Notes: generated by a model not told the origin, from the letters alone. 64,000 nt of DNA from Undaria pinnatifida (GCA_012845835.1 JABAKD010000026.1:11222334-11286333), one strand, 5' to 3'. Counted from the stretch's first letter, positions 33,085-45,299 are shown. Made by a program: numbers and translations.

Positions 33085-33560
33085 TGCCGTGGAACCAAGT
33101 ATACCATGTGTATTTCTGTAAGAACGTCGGGTGTCGAATTGTCTTCGTAAGACTCCGTCAGTATCGTAGCTTGACCGCCATCCGTCCAGCATCGCCCGAG
33201 CCTCCCCCAGTCCCTTGAGGAAACGCGTGCTACACGGTAGAGGTGCACTACTTTTTTCTGAGAAAGGTTCCTCAATTTGGGGGCTTAAGACCTCCCCCAA
33301 AAAATGATTTGGAGAAAAACCAAGGCTGATGCCGGATGAAAAATCCCATGGCCTAGGTACACAACGAGAGTCAGGCAAAAAAATGTCCTATTATTATTTT
33401 TTTTTCCCACGATTTTGGGTTAAGGAGTCCCGTCGTTCAGAAAACATTTCGGACGAAAACTGCGCCCTCTATCGTAGCACGCGCCAGGAGTCCCTCTTCT
33501 TCCGAGGCCGTTTCCGTCTTCGTTTGCCGGGGACGAACGCATGCATAGACCTTGCATAGG
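33085..33560 (-). pseudogene. relic of the last exon of the SAAL1-like gene, split in two
   Basis: On the minus strand 33470-33560 matches the acidic part of the real last exon (ACGAAGACGG..ACGGC.TCG.AAGAAGAGG.ACTCCT). Bases 33085-33225 match its end (GAGGCTCGGGCGATGCTGGA, GGATGGCGGTCAAG) and run past the stop into 3' flank (CCCGACGTTCTT against TCCGACGTTTTG). About 245 bp of unrelated sequence separates the two parts. It lies about 1.2 kb downstream of the gene, in the same orientation. Confidence 0.7.
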
Positions 33561-33679
33561 AGACCCATGCAGGCCCATCATAACGTCGATGCAGTTCTAA
33601 AGAGACTAAAACAAAATCAAGTTGCGTGTCCCCAACGACTTGTTGGGTTCCAAATTGTCCAGAGGTGATAAGGCCGCGG

Positions 33680-33735
33680 GGGATCAATGGTCTTAGGGCT
33701 CTAAGGCTATGCATGAAATGAACACCCCCCTATCC
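33680..33735 (+). repeat. partial copy of the ~80-bp dispersed repeat
   Basis: GGTCTTAGGGCTCTAAGGC, TATGCATGAAATGAACACCC matches the second half of the repeat at 24085 and 47569. It adjoins the SAAL1 exon relic. Confidence 0.55.
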
Positions 33736-34772
33736 CCGGGTTTCCGGCTACCCCTAAATATCTAGATACGTTTCTCGGTGCAGTCAATTTCGCCGCAGTT
33801 TTAACACGCTGCGTTTCGACCTTCGGCTGGTTCGTGCCTTTGCACAGGGCGGGGGTAGCTTTTTTGCATTGCATCCACAACAAACAGCTCGAGTGGTTCT
33901 ACTCAGATTGACCGTCCGCAGTTTTGCAACCGGGGTTTACACCTCGAATTTGGCCGTGCTGCAGTGGTCGAAATTGGTTGAAATTCGGAAGGCACCCAAA
34001 TGAGACAAACAAGCAACCGCCAATTGAATGTTTGCACTTTGCTCGTGGACAGCTACATCTTGCAAACAACCATAGCCCGCTAAATTGAGTCATCACGCTC
34101 ATTATGGGGTGTGAGGGCGTCGGGTGCGCCGGGCAACATTCGTCGTGCGGGCAGCTATAAATGACACGAGGTGACTTTGTGAAGTCGAAGTTACCTGTGA
34201 GCATGTCGAAAAAGTTGAGAAAAAAGTGGAAAAATGGAAAAAACAGTTGTTTGCACATCCAGTAGTACGTACCACCATGGCTACAAAGCGTGTGAATTAA
34301 CGGGTTTCACCACAAACGTCAACTGAGCATTTCGTGAATATTTTGAAATACTAACAATTCGTACCCCCCCAAAAAAGTGCGGACACAGACAAATCACGTT
34401 CCCGTCAAAAATCGGACTCAAAAAAAGGGCAAAAACAAGACGAAAATGCTCTGAAGTCTTGTACGACACTTGCATTATTTTTTCACCATCCGAAAGTTGT
34501 GGATCTTGCCTGCAAAAGTCTTACCTCTATTTCCAGGTCGTTAGCACACTTAAGCGAAACGCCTACTCGCGACTACTTGACAACAATATTACTTATTACG
34601 GAAGACCATAGTAAATAGAACCAAATATTCTTAGTAAAAATAGATAAATATCTACGTTTTTGTGAGTACCGTAGGTCCCATTTACTATGCTCCCCCGTAA
34701 TTAGGGGTCCATCCCCCGCGGCCTTCAAAACGTCGGACGTCGGCATATTCTGGTAAAACCACGTCATCGCTA

Positions 34773-37194
34773 CTACTGCCTTGACGGCCATCCCTCCAGC
34801 ATCGCTCGAGCGGCCTCCAGGCCCTCTAGGAGTTCCTCCTCTTCGACGCCGTCTTCGTCTTCTTCCCCCAGGGACGCGTTTCCTTTGGCCAAATCGGCCA
34901 TGTTGTCCAACAGTTCGTCCCTTGTCCCCGCCAACCTGCCGCGGGACCGGCAGCGGCGGCGCACCATGGCACATGCAGTAGAGTTTACCAATGACAAGAC
35001 ATTGAACAAATGAATTGCATGGAGAATTAATTGATGGAACGAAGAATGAAAAACGAATGAGTGGAAATAATAGATTAAAGTGATCTTGCAGCTGATACTT
35101 TTAGGCTTACAGCGCTCATTGGCTGGAATAACACGGGGGAGGGGGGGGGCGGGTAGATGTTTCTAACCGCGAAGATACTGGCAGCGTGCTTTGAACTATC
35201 GATTATACGCATGACTAAGGACGATTTTTTGTTAACTTTTGCAAAATGCGTTCACCATGGCATCGACTCGTCAAATGACCATCGGCGTGCTTAAGAGTCT
35301 CCTGTGCACGGCGCGTAAGGGGGCTTCATGATGAATATATGCCCACCCCGAAAGCGTCCGGAAAAGAAGGAACAAGGTTGGCGTTGCGAAAGAGAAACGG
35401 TTGGACCGCGACATTCTCGTCATCATCACCACGACTTACCACCGAAGTGTGTAAATTTAGCGTCTACGATGCACGCAGCCTCCACGACAAGGGTTACAAC
35501 GACTGCACTACGAAGCCACCACCTAGTCCCTCTTTACCGCCGACCCGCTCCCGTAACCAGCGTCGCAGACGTGGACCAGCCAAACAATAATCAAACAAGA
35601 CGACTGAAACAAGCAGGTGGCAACGTAATCTTGACTGCTGGTAGAACCACACTTCTATTTTGTGATACATTTTGGCGTGTTGTACTTTTTTCTCCAGAGT
35701 CATCGGAGCGTGTTCTGTGACCACGAAGTAGATTATGGCGATGCGTTACAACAACAAACCGACAGTCCAAACCTCAAACCTGACTCGCTCACTTTTCACG
35801 ACGATCTTGCTCAGACAGCTCCGCCTTCGCTTCCCCCTCCCCCCCGCCAGCCTCGGCCCAGCCCCCCTCGCCCTCGAAAGATCGGGCGGTGACTGCGCTC
35901 CTCAACTCCTTGGAACACATGCAGTACTCCGATAATTGTGCATCTCCGACACCTCCGCTGTCGCCCTTCGTTGTCTCCTGGAGAGCGTTTCCAAGAATAT
36001 TTCCCAAGACTAGTAAGGCTGCCCTCTGCGATCTCCTGGAGTGTTCCCACGGCGTGAGGATTTTGACCAGCCCTCGGATCACGCTTCCCCTCGTGCTCGC
36101 AGACACGCTAGCAGCGCTAGTGACGCTGAAGATGCCGACTCTGCCGCCGCTGCCACTAGCGCTGCTGTCGTTGCCAGCCGGTGTCGAGGTAGGCACGGGT
36201 GGAAGCGGCGGGGAGGGGCCAATGGAAGACAGCTCGCTCGTGGAGAGCACCTCCAGGCACCGCAGGAGAGCGTCCAGACCGGTCTCTGCGGCCCCCAACT
36301 ATTCGCATTCGCAGGGAACCAGAAAGAAAACGAAACAAGGAACAAGTAAAAAATAAAACGAACGAAGCAAATTTAGATCAGAATACATCCACTTGAAACC
36401 AAAAGAACAATAACACAAACAGTAGGCCAAACAACAAAAATAAAGCAGATAATGAAAAAAAAAAAAAAAACGCCCATCACTATAAATGGTAGAGGCGCGA
36501 AAACGATACGTATAATACATTACCAGCACTAGTCGCGAGCCCGCCCCTGTTCCAATCCGAAACCCAGCCGCGTCGAATCGCATAGCGTGCGGTTTCCCTC
36601 CATGTGCTAAGCTAACGCGGTGTTTGGTAGTTAAGCATGAGTGCTTCAATCGACCGCGAACGAGGGTCGAAGGGGCAGCACGGATCGATTCGCGAGAACA
36701 GTACAAGAAGCATCAAAAGTCCGAGCCCTGGAGATGCTTACGGGATGTCAGAATATTTGTAGCGCAAGAATATCTGAATATCAGGGGTGTACATTAAACC
36801 AATTAGATTTGACCAATACTACCGGCAATAAAAGAAAATCGCACATTTGGTTATGGTATCACTGCAGCGGCCGGGAACGGAAAAAACGCTGTACGCTATG
36901 TGAGATTTGTACATTATTGTAACGGCGGTTTACTCGGACATGAAGCCGCTCAAGTGCAACCAGGCTAAAACGTTTGCGGTGTGAGAAATAAAATTCGCTC
37001 TGTTTCTACCCGAACGTCTACTCAGCGCGACCCTAATATTTTTCCTGGGGTATTCTTCGACTCCAGCGGTGTTGGTGCCTGTTTTGTGAACACGAAATGT
37101 ATCATGGCGAAAATTATTCAAGTATGAGAACAGCAACAACACCAACGACAGCAACAACAACAACAGCAGCAGCACCACCACCACCACCACTACT

Positions 37195-37283
<89 letters not shown>

Positions 37284-39681
37284 CTGCGTGATCTACGGCT
37301 GCAGCGCCGATACGGGACGACCGACTACAATATACCTGCTCGTAGGAAAGGTCCAAGCTGCGAGTTTCGAGGAGTAGCGCCAGCGACTCTTCCAGCCGAA
37401 ACGCTTCGACCAGAGGACGGATAGCAACATCTCCGTGTCGATACATGATCGCGTGTGCGAGCGAGCACGCCTGGGGTGGCAACAGACATTAGTGGCACGC
37501 GGCAAGGCAACAAGGTAGTGCAGCATGCGCGAGAGGGACAGGGGTGAGCATGTGAGACCAGTAGTGTATACGGCTTGACCCAGCCGGCACGATCAGGACA
37601 GAAGCAAGCACCTTCCAGCACAGTCCAATTGGCCGTTCTATCGCCCCACGGGGCTTATGTCAAACTCCGTGTACACGTTCTTGTCCACCAGCTTGCGTGC
37701 GGCGGTGGCAGCGGTAGCAGCGGTAGCAGCGGCGGCGGTAGCGGCGGCGACAACGACGAGGTCTGCCAAAATCGTTCCAACAGTTCGCGAGGCAGCCGCG
37801 CCGTCAATTAACTACTCCGGAGTATTATTTTTTGTGGAACTCAGTCCTCGAAATGTCCATATTTCAAGGTGACACGCCAACGCAATAGAACAGGATCCCC
37901 CAAAGGAGAACAAAACCTACACAGTAGGACTACTGCTGCCTTAGAAGTGTGCAGCAACAACCGTGGTCCTCTTCCGTTTTTTTCTCTTTTTTTACTCGTC
38001 TTTTTCTCCCTCAAGTCCATAACGCGTTCTAACCCGAAACGTGGCCCGGCGCGAGCTCACCCGCGACAGAAGCTTCTCCTCCAAGCAGCTCTCCAGGAAA
38101 AACCCGAGCCTTTCCAACGTCTCCGCCGCCGCCATAGTTGGGGCGAGCCCAACTGCCGCCTCCGCCGGAACGGGTACCACGGAAGATTGCGAATCGGGTT
38201 CGCACTCCAGCGCAACCGCGGCAGGGGCAGTCTTGGCGGCGCTGCACAGCAGCCGAAGGATTTCCGTCAGGCTGATGGGGTCGTCGGTAGTGTGAAACGC
38301 TCGTAGGAGTTCCTGGCTCAGCAACGGGTCTTCGATTACCTGCCGTCTGGTGTCGAAAGGGTACGGGCGCATGGTACCCACGGGGGTCACTTGGTGATTA
38401 CAACAAAGAGTGTCTTACCACGCCAAGCACCCAAACCTGCTACCTCGTAGCTCAGGGGAAGGCACATCTCGCGTCCGAAGTTTACTGCAAGGAAGTTGCG
38501 GCGACAAGCGCGAGGCCTAATGCTACCCGAACGGTCGATTACGCCGAACGTTCTATACACATGTCGTCCACAAACCCTGGTCCAAAAAAAAAGGCAAACG
38601 TAAAGACAACAGCACAAGATCAGCCGTCCACAAAACCCCCGCGAGCCCGTACCAGCAGATTGTGCCGCCCGTTACCGAGCAGCAGCCTAGCGGCGCATCC
38701 CTCAAAACCTCAAACCGAACACCTTGCTTCTCCAAGAAAAACTGAATGGCAAGCTCAAAACACGCCCCGTTTCGCTCACCGCAAGCTCCGATGAACACAA
38801 ACGTTCGCCAGTAGGCCGCAAGTAATCTCCCGCAGTCTTTCCGCTTCCGCCACCCCCATTCCCTCCCCCGCGCAGCCACCACTCCCCTCCTCCCCCTCTC
38901 GCCGACCACTACACGCCTCCGCCACCCCGCCCCCCGGTTTCTCCCCACCTGCCCGCGGTCGCCCCTGCCCCCCGTCTTCTCTCCCCGCGAACGTCCCCTT
39001 CTCCCCATCTTCATCCGCCGCCGTAGCACGACCACCACCACCACCAGTGCAAGAAAAATCCTCTGCTTCTGCGCAGTGTCTAAGGACAGCGCTCGCCACG
39101 GGCGCTAAGCCGGCGTTGCACATGACTGCGGCCTCAGCCTCGGCCACGGACATGTCCCACAGCTCGCAGCCCGCTTCTATGCGCGCGTTCGTCGCCACCG
39201 TCGGTGCGTCTGCCACCACTGATGCAGCTTCTGCTATTTCTGTTGCTGCTGCTCCTGCTTCTGCTGCTGTAGCTGCAACTATAGTTGTCGCTCGTGCAGC
39301 TTCTCCTGTAGTTGCTGGCGTTGCTGCTGCTGCTGTTGCTGCTGCTCCTCCTTCTCCTCCCCCTCCTCCCCCCTCCCCGTGTCCTCCTCCCGCCTCTGCT
39401 CCTACTGCTGCTTCTGTACCTGGAGTTGCAGCTGCTGCTATTGTAGCGGCTACTGTAGCTGCTGCCGCTTCTGTAGCTAGTGCTGCTCGTGTAGCTGGCG
39501 CTGGTGCTGATGCTGAAGCAGGTGCCGGTGTTGCTGCTGTTGATGATGCTGCTGATGTTGCTGCTACTGCTGGTGCTGGTGCTGGTGCTGGTGCTACTGC
39601 TGCTGATCCCGGCGACTCCAGGACGACGCCATCGGTGGCGGCAGCGCTGGGCCTGCCGCGGCGGTGAACGGGTGGCTGCAC
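34773..39681 (-). CDS. SAAL1-like: SAAL1-like armadillo-fold protein, five exons; N-terminus unresolved
   Basis: Exons on the minus strand: 39681(or upstream)-38780, 38346-38034, 37470-37336, 36298-35793, 34935-34773. All junctions are GT-AG and the phases fit (2, 0, 0, 2). Exon 1 carries CELWDMSVAEAEAAVM..AGLAPVASAVL and then ERLREITCGLLANVCVHRSL. This matches, in order, the CRVWDMS...LREICVGILGNMAC region I know from animal SAAL1 proteins. Exon 2 follows with LLRAFHTTDDPISLTEILRLL and a later LERLGFFLESCLEEKLL, again in SAAL1 order. Exon 4 has RGLVKILTPWEHSRRSQRAA and exon 5 ends LLEGLEAARAMLEGWPSRQ. The family is ARM/HEAT-like; its molecular role is poorly defined, so none is claimed for this protein. 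Exon 1 begins with some 150 residues of Ala/Pro/Thr-rich sequence encoded by degenerate GCT repeats and has a Gly-rich insert before LREIT. No start Met is visible, so an upstream exon is likely. A copy of the last exon lies downstream. Confidence 0.75.
36360..36475. repeat. A-rich tract in SAAL1-like intron 3
   Basis: AAC/AAA-rich sequence ending in a poly-A run. On the gene's own strand this is a long pyrimidine tract ahead of the exon-4 acceptor near 36299. Confidence 0.6.
37121..37285. repeat. (AAC)n/(ACC)n microsatellite in SAAL1-like intron 3
   Basis: About 165 bp of AAC and ACC triplets produce pure Thr, Val, Leu or Asn frames. It lies just after the exon at 37336-37470 in gene orientation. 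Confidence 0.95.
39220..39610. repeat. degenerate GCTGCT-rich coding repeat
   Basis: Reads as Ala/Val-rich on the + strand (an open frame of 206 codons) and as Ala/Thr/Glu-rich within exon 1 of the minus-strand SAAL1-like gene. The minus reading is preferred because it runs directly into the SAAL1 motif CELWDMS. Confidence 0.65.
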
Positions 39682-39689
39682 AAGGCGCT

Positions 39690-40370
39690 CTTGCTCAGGG
39701 TCAGATTGTCGGGCCGCACCGAGAAATACACGAAGAAGTCGTATTATGGAGGCGTCGTCCTGTGCGACCGGGTTCGGGGTTCAGATTCAGGATTCGAGTT
39801 CATGTCGGGGTGGTCAAAATCGGTATTCAGTACTACAGCAAACCTATCCCATACTAGCCGCACGTGTGTCATCCCCAACAACATGGATACAGTAGTTGAG
39901 GGGCAAACATGTCATCACCCCGGCGAAACTCCTGCTACTATTGGAGTAGACTCGCCCTCGACAAGAAAACCACGCTGAGGCAACCCACACAGCAGAAGCC
40001 GCGCCTTATCATAGGTCCATACCGCTGAGAAAAATGTGTGCCTGGTAGAGGTGCACTAATGAGCTGACCGTCTCGTGGTCTCGTGGTTACCCACCACGAA
40101 CATCATAATCCATAACAAAATGCATACAAGCCGCCCCACGCACTTCACGCTTAATTCACCTCAGACGTATCGCGCAGATATAACGTTTCCCGTTGTACCG
40201 TTACTATGTCACAAGACGGTCCCATTGTATGGAAACCCCGAACGATTAACCAAATACCGTTCATAGTACGAATGCAGGGCTGTGAGTTAATAATAGAGAC
40301 TTCGCTGCTACCAGGTAGTGATTCGTTGGGTGGCGGTGTAGCTGACACGTCAGGTAGTCTTTATTATAAA
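39690..40370. other. intergenic, no gene seen
   Basis: Only short frames without family signature. The promoter and 5' end of the SAAL1-like gene should lie in or just before this stretch, but no element can be named. Confidence 0.5.
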
Positions 40371-40781
40371 AATTAAAATACACTCCAGCTGTGAGATCGA
40401 AGATTTCGTCGAAACTCATCTTTGCAAGCTGTGTGTGATACTCCGATCGCGCGCATTACGAGTTGTGTGTCCTCATTAAGGATATAGGTCGGCGACTCCC
40501 CTTACAACTACAGTGTAGCTATCAGGGTCAACAGGATGATTTTAGTCACTCTGTGCGCGGAAACTATGAAACCCGTTTCTGAGGGGGACAAAATCTGACA
40601 GCTGTGAAGGGAAAGGGGGGCCTGGTTTTGATCAAAAGCGAGCGGGTTTGGGGGGGGGCGGGGGGGGGGGGGGAAGGGGCAATTTGTGCATGTAAGCTAT
40701 AAATCCTTTCGAGGGGATAAATCTGACGGTTTTGGCACCAGTATATTATTGGGGGCGGGGGGGGGGGGGGGGGGGTTGGGG

Positions 40782-40825
<44 letters not shown>

Positions 40826-40862
40826 CGGGGGGGGGCGGGGGGGGCGGGGGGGGCAGTCTTTA
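40371..40862 (-). repeat. MSFDEIF-family long copy with poly-G tandem tail (copy a)
   Basis: The minus strand reads toward ATGAGTTTCGACGAAATC at the 40.4-kb end. Upstream of it lie the TCCTTAATGAGGA hairpin, GCTACACTGTAG, GTTTCATAGTTTCCGCGCAC and GCTGTCAGATTTTGTCCCCC. Beyond that (40600-40862) are at least two diverged units containing AACTATA/AGCTATAAATCC and GAGGGG.TAAATCTGAC, each ending in long G runs. The copy at 43010 is about 98 percent identical over the first 260 bp. Confidence 0.85.
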
Positions 40863-41763
40863 TATATCAACAACACAAGTCGAGCGGCACACGCGCCAGT
40901 CGGATGTAAAGAAGTCTAAACTCCGCAAATTGCCATGCGCAACTACAGAGTACTAGTATTAACAAAAACTGTACTTCCTAGCCGACAAATGTAACACTCT
41001 TGAGTTCCTCCGCGCGGGGAGAACGAGTATTTTTTAGTGATACGATGTCCCCGGGGGAAACAAAGATGTAGGGGGGTCTTCGTCAAAACTAAAACAAAAA
41101 GTCCCAGGAAAAAATCCCCGGGATGTTCTTCCGAAAGTACGTATTTTCGACAACCCCACAGTAGATGGTTGTGTGGCACACCTCCCCGCCGCCGAGCACC
41201 TCGCGCGAAATAACCCGCGATGTCTGGCCTCAACAGCAATATCCACAGGATCTACGAGCAAGCATGTCAGACGTAGATAATGGACAACGCTTTGCTTGGG
41301 CATGCTTGCACCCTTCCTTGGGAGTAGGTCTTACGTCAGGCATCACGGGTGGGGATGAAGGGAATACCGCAGATTTAGGTATGTTGTTCCCCTGCGGTGC
41401 GACATTGATTTTTTGTGTTGTCCCCCCGGGGATGATAGCGATTGATTTTGAGCATAAAAATTGTCCACGGGGATTCCCAATAGGTACGAAGAGGGGGCTT
41501 CGTCAACAAACGAAAATCTCCTGAGATAATAAACACGACGTTTTCACTACTGTTTCGGCCGTTAGGGGGAGGGGGGGGGGGGGGCAACACGGAGGATACT
41601 ACGATAATCACTATTAATACGATGGGCATCAATTTCAGTCGGCGACTTTCAGTCGGCCAGCGAACGTGCCAGTACCGCCCTACCAGTAACCTTTTGGCAC
41701 TCCGGTTGGTCGAAGCCAATTGGTCGAAGTTGTTGCTCGATTCGGGTGTCTTTTTTTTTTTCA

Positions 41764-42012
41764 AAAATTGAAAAACGTTTGCTGTGAGTGCGACTGATTG
41801 AATGGTTGAAGCTCAACTTTGCAAGCTGCGTGGTACAACTATATTTAGCAAATACGCAGCAGTAGTTGCACAAAATGTACGGAAGGTCGTTCGCGCGTGC
41901 TATATATTTGATCCTCACGAAAGATTTGCAAAAGCTGTGGCACGCAGCTTGCAAAGATGAGTTTCAACCATTCAATCGGTCGTACTCACAGCTGACGTTT
42001 TTCAATTTGTAC
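41764..42012. mobile_element. foldback element: two MSFDEIF-family ends in inverted orientation
   Basis: The left arm TTGAAAAACGTTTGCTGTGA..GGTTGAAGCTCAACTTTGC and the right arm GCAAAGATGAGTTTCAACC..CTCACAGCTGACGTTTTTC are inverted copies of about 68 bp. Only about 115 bp lies between them. This shows that the family motif behaves as a terminal inverted repeat. The subtype has TTCAACC in place of TTCGACG. Confidence 0.75.
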
Positions 42013-42059
42013 TATAAAAAAAAACTTGAAGGGGGCTGTACCGCAGCCACCAGGTAGGG

Positions 42060-43008
42060 CTCCTAGCGGAAATGAGCCTTGCCTCCATGTCTGCGTTCCT
42101 TTTGTGAAACTGCAGCGTTTGCCGTCGTGTGCAGCAGTATTGTATAGCATACCAGGTTCTTGGTGTACGTGCTCGTAGTCTGGTAGGTGCTACCAATGTG
42201 CTGAGTACAACAAACAAAAAAGCTGACAGTCCCGTGGATATTCCGCCGCGCGAACATCACGAATGCACCGATACTGCTTTATCGTCGTCGACCTCGACCT
42301 CACACCGCCCAGCCGCAACAGGTAGAGCGATCCGGGACAACCGTGAGAGGGCTAGAGAACCCCCTCCGTACATCCAGGCATGCAAAGTAGCACCCACAGC
42401 AGTAACACCATTCTACAGAGGCCCGCACCGAAGCGCTGTTGCTGGCACAACAAGCGGTCGCAGTTGTATACCAGTACTCATCGTCTATCAATATTCTAGA
42501 GGGCCTACTTGCACAGGATGCAATTTGCGGTACGTGACGAAGAAAACAATAAGGCGTGCTCACCAGTTGCCCAACTCTTCTATCATCTCACCACCAACTT
42601 CAAACCTTCCTCCTTGTCACCGCTGAGTGCACCCTCTGGACCCATGCTTGTCCAAACGACGGTCAGGGCCAGCGGAGTCCGACCTATGTCACGATGACCG
42701 TACCACACGGTTGAATTTTGAATTTTACGAAGTCAATAAAAGTTTTCCAGAGATAATGCTGGATGTGTGTGACGGGGGTGGCGTTAGTTCTACGGGCGCC
42801 CGGAGCCCGGAGCCCATAGTGATTGTTGTGCCACAGGCCGGTGCTCTTTGCTCGTGCTTGAGTGATCTTCCTCATACTACGTTAATTGATCGTATGCGAA
42901 AGCATCGCGTGTGAAGCTTAGTTGCGCATGCTGCTCAATAAAGGGTGCCATGTGTACCAAGCGTAATATTGTTGTTCAAATGCTAAATGGTTAGTCTATT
43001 AATATTAT
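42060..43008. other. no recognised gene
   Basis: Overlapping frames (42129-42626, 42509-42697, 42627-42914) have mixed composition and one CTGC...-type Cys pair (TCTGCNLRYV), but no family can be assigned. Confidence 0.4.
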
Positions 43009-43009
43009 A

Positions 43010-43505
43010 AAAATTAAAATACACTCCAGCTGTGAGATCGAAGATTTCGTCGAAACTCATCTTTGCAAGCTGTGTGTGATACTCCGATCGCGCGCATTAC
43101 GAGTTGTGTGTCCTCATTAAGGATATAGGTCGGCGACTCCCCTTACAGCTACAGTGTAGCTATCAGGGTCAACAGGATGATTTTAGTCAGTCTGTGCGCG
43201 GAAACTATAAAACCCGTTTCTGAGGGGGACAAAATCTGACAGCTGTGAAGGGAAAGGGGGGGCCTGGTTTAGATCAAAAGCGAGCGGGTTTGGAGGGGGG
43301 CGGGGGGGGGGGGGGGGGGGGAAGGGGCAATTTGTGCATGTAAGCTATAAATCCTTTCGAGGGGATAAATCTGACGGTTTTGGCACCAGTATATTATTGA
43401 GGCCGGGGGGGGGGGGGGCAGCTCGATATGTGCCTGGAAACTATACATTATTTCGAGGGGATAAATGTGACATTTTTGGAAATAATACATCAGTTTATCG
43501 TGTAT
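43010..43505 (-). repeat. MSFDEIF-family long copy with poly-G tandem tail (copy b)
   Basis: About six differences in 260 bp against the copy at 40371. It has one more poly-G-tailed unit (43420-43505, GGAAACTATACATTATTTCG, AGGGGATAAATGTGAC). It is followed by a G-rich stretch to about 43730. Confidence 0.85.
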
Positions 43506-43885
43506 ATCCTGGGGTAAGTCGTACAATCAGTGAGTAAAGAGAGGGTGGAGTGTTCGAGGGGGTGGGGTTGGGATGGGTTGGGGGGGGAGGGTGGGGGGTG
43601 GGAGCGGGGGCGGGGGGCGGGGGGGGGGGGGAAAGGGCTTTAGGTGAGGGGTTTGTTATACGTGTGGTGCTAGGTCTAGGCGAAGGTGCGGGTGATGGGG
43701 AAGAAAGGGGCGTTCGAGGCGGGGGGGGGGGGGGACACAGCGGCATGGATGGCTCTCGAAAGATAATGAGGTGATATCCTGTGCGTGAAGTGTTTATTAA
43801 TGTGGCGGATTTCGATATTTGGTGGGGCGTTTGAGTAAGGGAGAGCAATATCGTATAGTCAATCGTCCTCTGTTGATCTATTAAT

Positions 43886-44110
43886 AGGGGAGGCACCGAC
43901 CTATATCCTTCATGAGGGCAAAATATAGAACACGCGCGAACGACCTTCCGTAATAAATCGTGAAGCTGTGTATTAACAACCAGGTTTAATTCACAAACAC
44001 CATATCATAAATGAAACACAGATCTATTGTACCGCGCAGCTTGCAAGGTTGAGTTTCAACCATTCAATCGGTCGTATGCACAGCTGACGTTTTTCAATTT
44101 TCATGTAAAA
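43886..44110 (+). repeat. MSFDEIF-family forward copy, TTCAACC subtype
   Basis: 43886-43945 carries GGGGAGGCACCGACCTATAT, CCTTCATGAGGG and ACACGCGCGA. 44036-44100 carries CGCAGCTTGCAAGGTTGAGT, TTCAACCATTCAATCGGTCG, CACAGCTGACGTTTTTC. The middle is diverged or interrupted. Confidence 0.7.
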
Positions 44111-44825
44111 ATGCAATAATAACGGAACAGGGGTAGGGTTTCGACCAAAAGGAGCGCCCGCAGCTGGTGAGGGGTGGGGTGTGTGCGCTCAAAACGCCAC
44201 CATTGCTGTGAGAACTGAGACTGACTGACTTGACCGCGGGCGTGAACAGTAAATAAGACGATTACCGCGACATGATTTCCGCGAGGGTTGGCCCTATAGC
44301 CCAGCTATAATTTGATACAACATCCGGATTTACAGGACCAACCCTGTTTTTTTGTTGGTGTTGTAATCGTCTGTTTGTCCTCTCTTCCCACCGAGGTCCC
44401 AACGGGTCACGTACCGGTGTTGCTAGTGTATTCTTGCCGAAGGGGTCCCGGCGATTTTTGTTGCATACACTTGTGTACTGCTGAGCTGATGCCGTATCGC
44501 TCAACGGCGTCAAGGGGTGAGTGCGGGAATGGTGCCTGTGGTGAACATGAAGCTCGCATGAAGACGAAGAAAGACAATGATATCGGGAATGATTCTCAGA
44601 AGCAAAGGGAGATGTTCGCGGGGGGGCGTCAAGGGTTCAAAAAACACAACTCGTACTTTGAAGTATACGCGCGTATTAACAGCATCGAATGGTTCGTGGT
44701 CAAAACCACTTCATCAGATATGCTCCCACGTTTGCGGGCACAAAGTCCCTGGGAATCAGTGTGGACATTTCGGCAGAACTACGGTTGTAGTTACTGCTGT
44801 AGTGTAAAGCAGTGTAAACTTGAAC

Positions 44826-44886
44826 TTAAAACCCCTTTAGAAATTTACCCTTTTATAAACAAATTACTTGGAATTAATATTGGGTG
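44826..44886 (+). mobile_element. degraded copy of the 82-bp piggyBac-like MITE
   Basis: TTAAAACCCCTTTAGAAATT, CAAATTACTTGGAATTAATA, TTGGG parallels CCCCTTTAGAACTGG, AAAATTACCTGGATTTAGTA, TTGGG of the complete element at 56841-56922. The right end is lost. Confidence 0.6.
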
Positions 44887-45299
44887 TGTTTCGCAATACG
44901 GGTGGTGCACCTTGTACTGGGGTAAGGGGCAAAAAAAAAAACACGAAACAAATGTTGTACAACGGCTCAAGATGAAACAGAAGGAAGAACGATCTCGGCA
45001 TGCTTCCTGACGAAAAAAAAAACTCACACTTTCCGTGGGCATCGTGGAAGGACGGAGGTTCATCCTCTCCACCGCGGCTCCATAACTCCCTCCCTATACG
45101 CTCGCTAGAGCCGCGCCACAGCAGCAATGGGGAGGGGGTATCACAGGCCCATCCCTAATCCAATCCCAACCTACAGCACAGTAATATAGCTGTCGCTGCT
45201 CGCTCAGCAGGATATTTATATTTTCCGCGTCAACTTGTGTGAATTGTAGCGTATCGTGAAGATGAAAATAAAACGGACAACAACGCCGCTGGTCCGGGT

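Noticed and set aside
39047-39667. 206-codon Ala/Val-rich frame on the + strand
   Set aside because: It is antisense to exon 1 of the SAAL1-like gene and is driven by GCT repeats; the minus strand has the conserved motifs.
40380-40480. Hammerhead-ribozyme-like core in the MSFDEIF family (CTGTGAG ... hairpin ... CGAAAC on the reverse copies)
   Set aside because: The stem-II-like hairpin and CGAAAC are present, but the invariant CUGANGA box is one base short and no convincing stem III/cleavage site follows. A covariance-model search would be decisive.
40686-40956. Gly-rich frames across the poly-G region
   Set aside because: Homopolymer artefacts.
44312-45010. 232-codon frame as a gene
   Set aside because: It crosses a degraded MITE copy and has no recognisable domain; its composition changes along its length.
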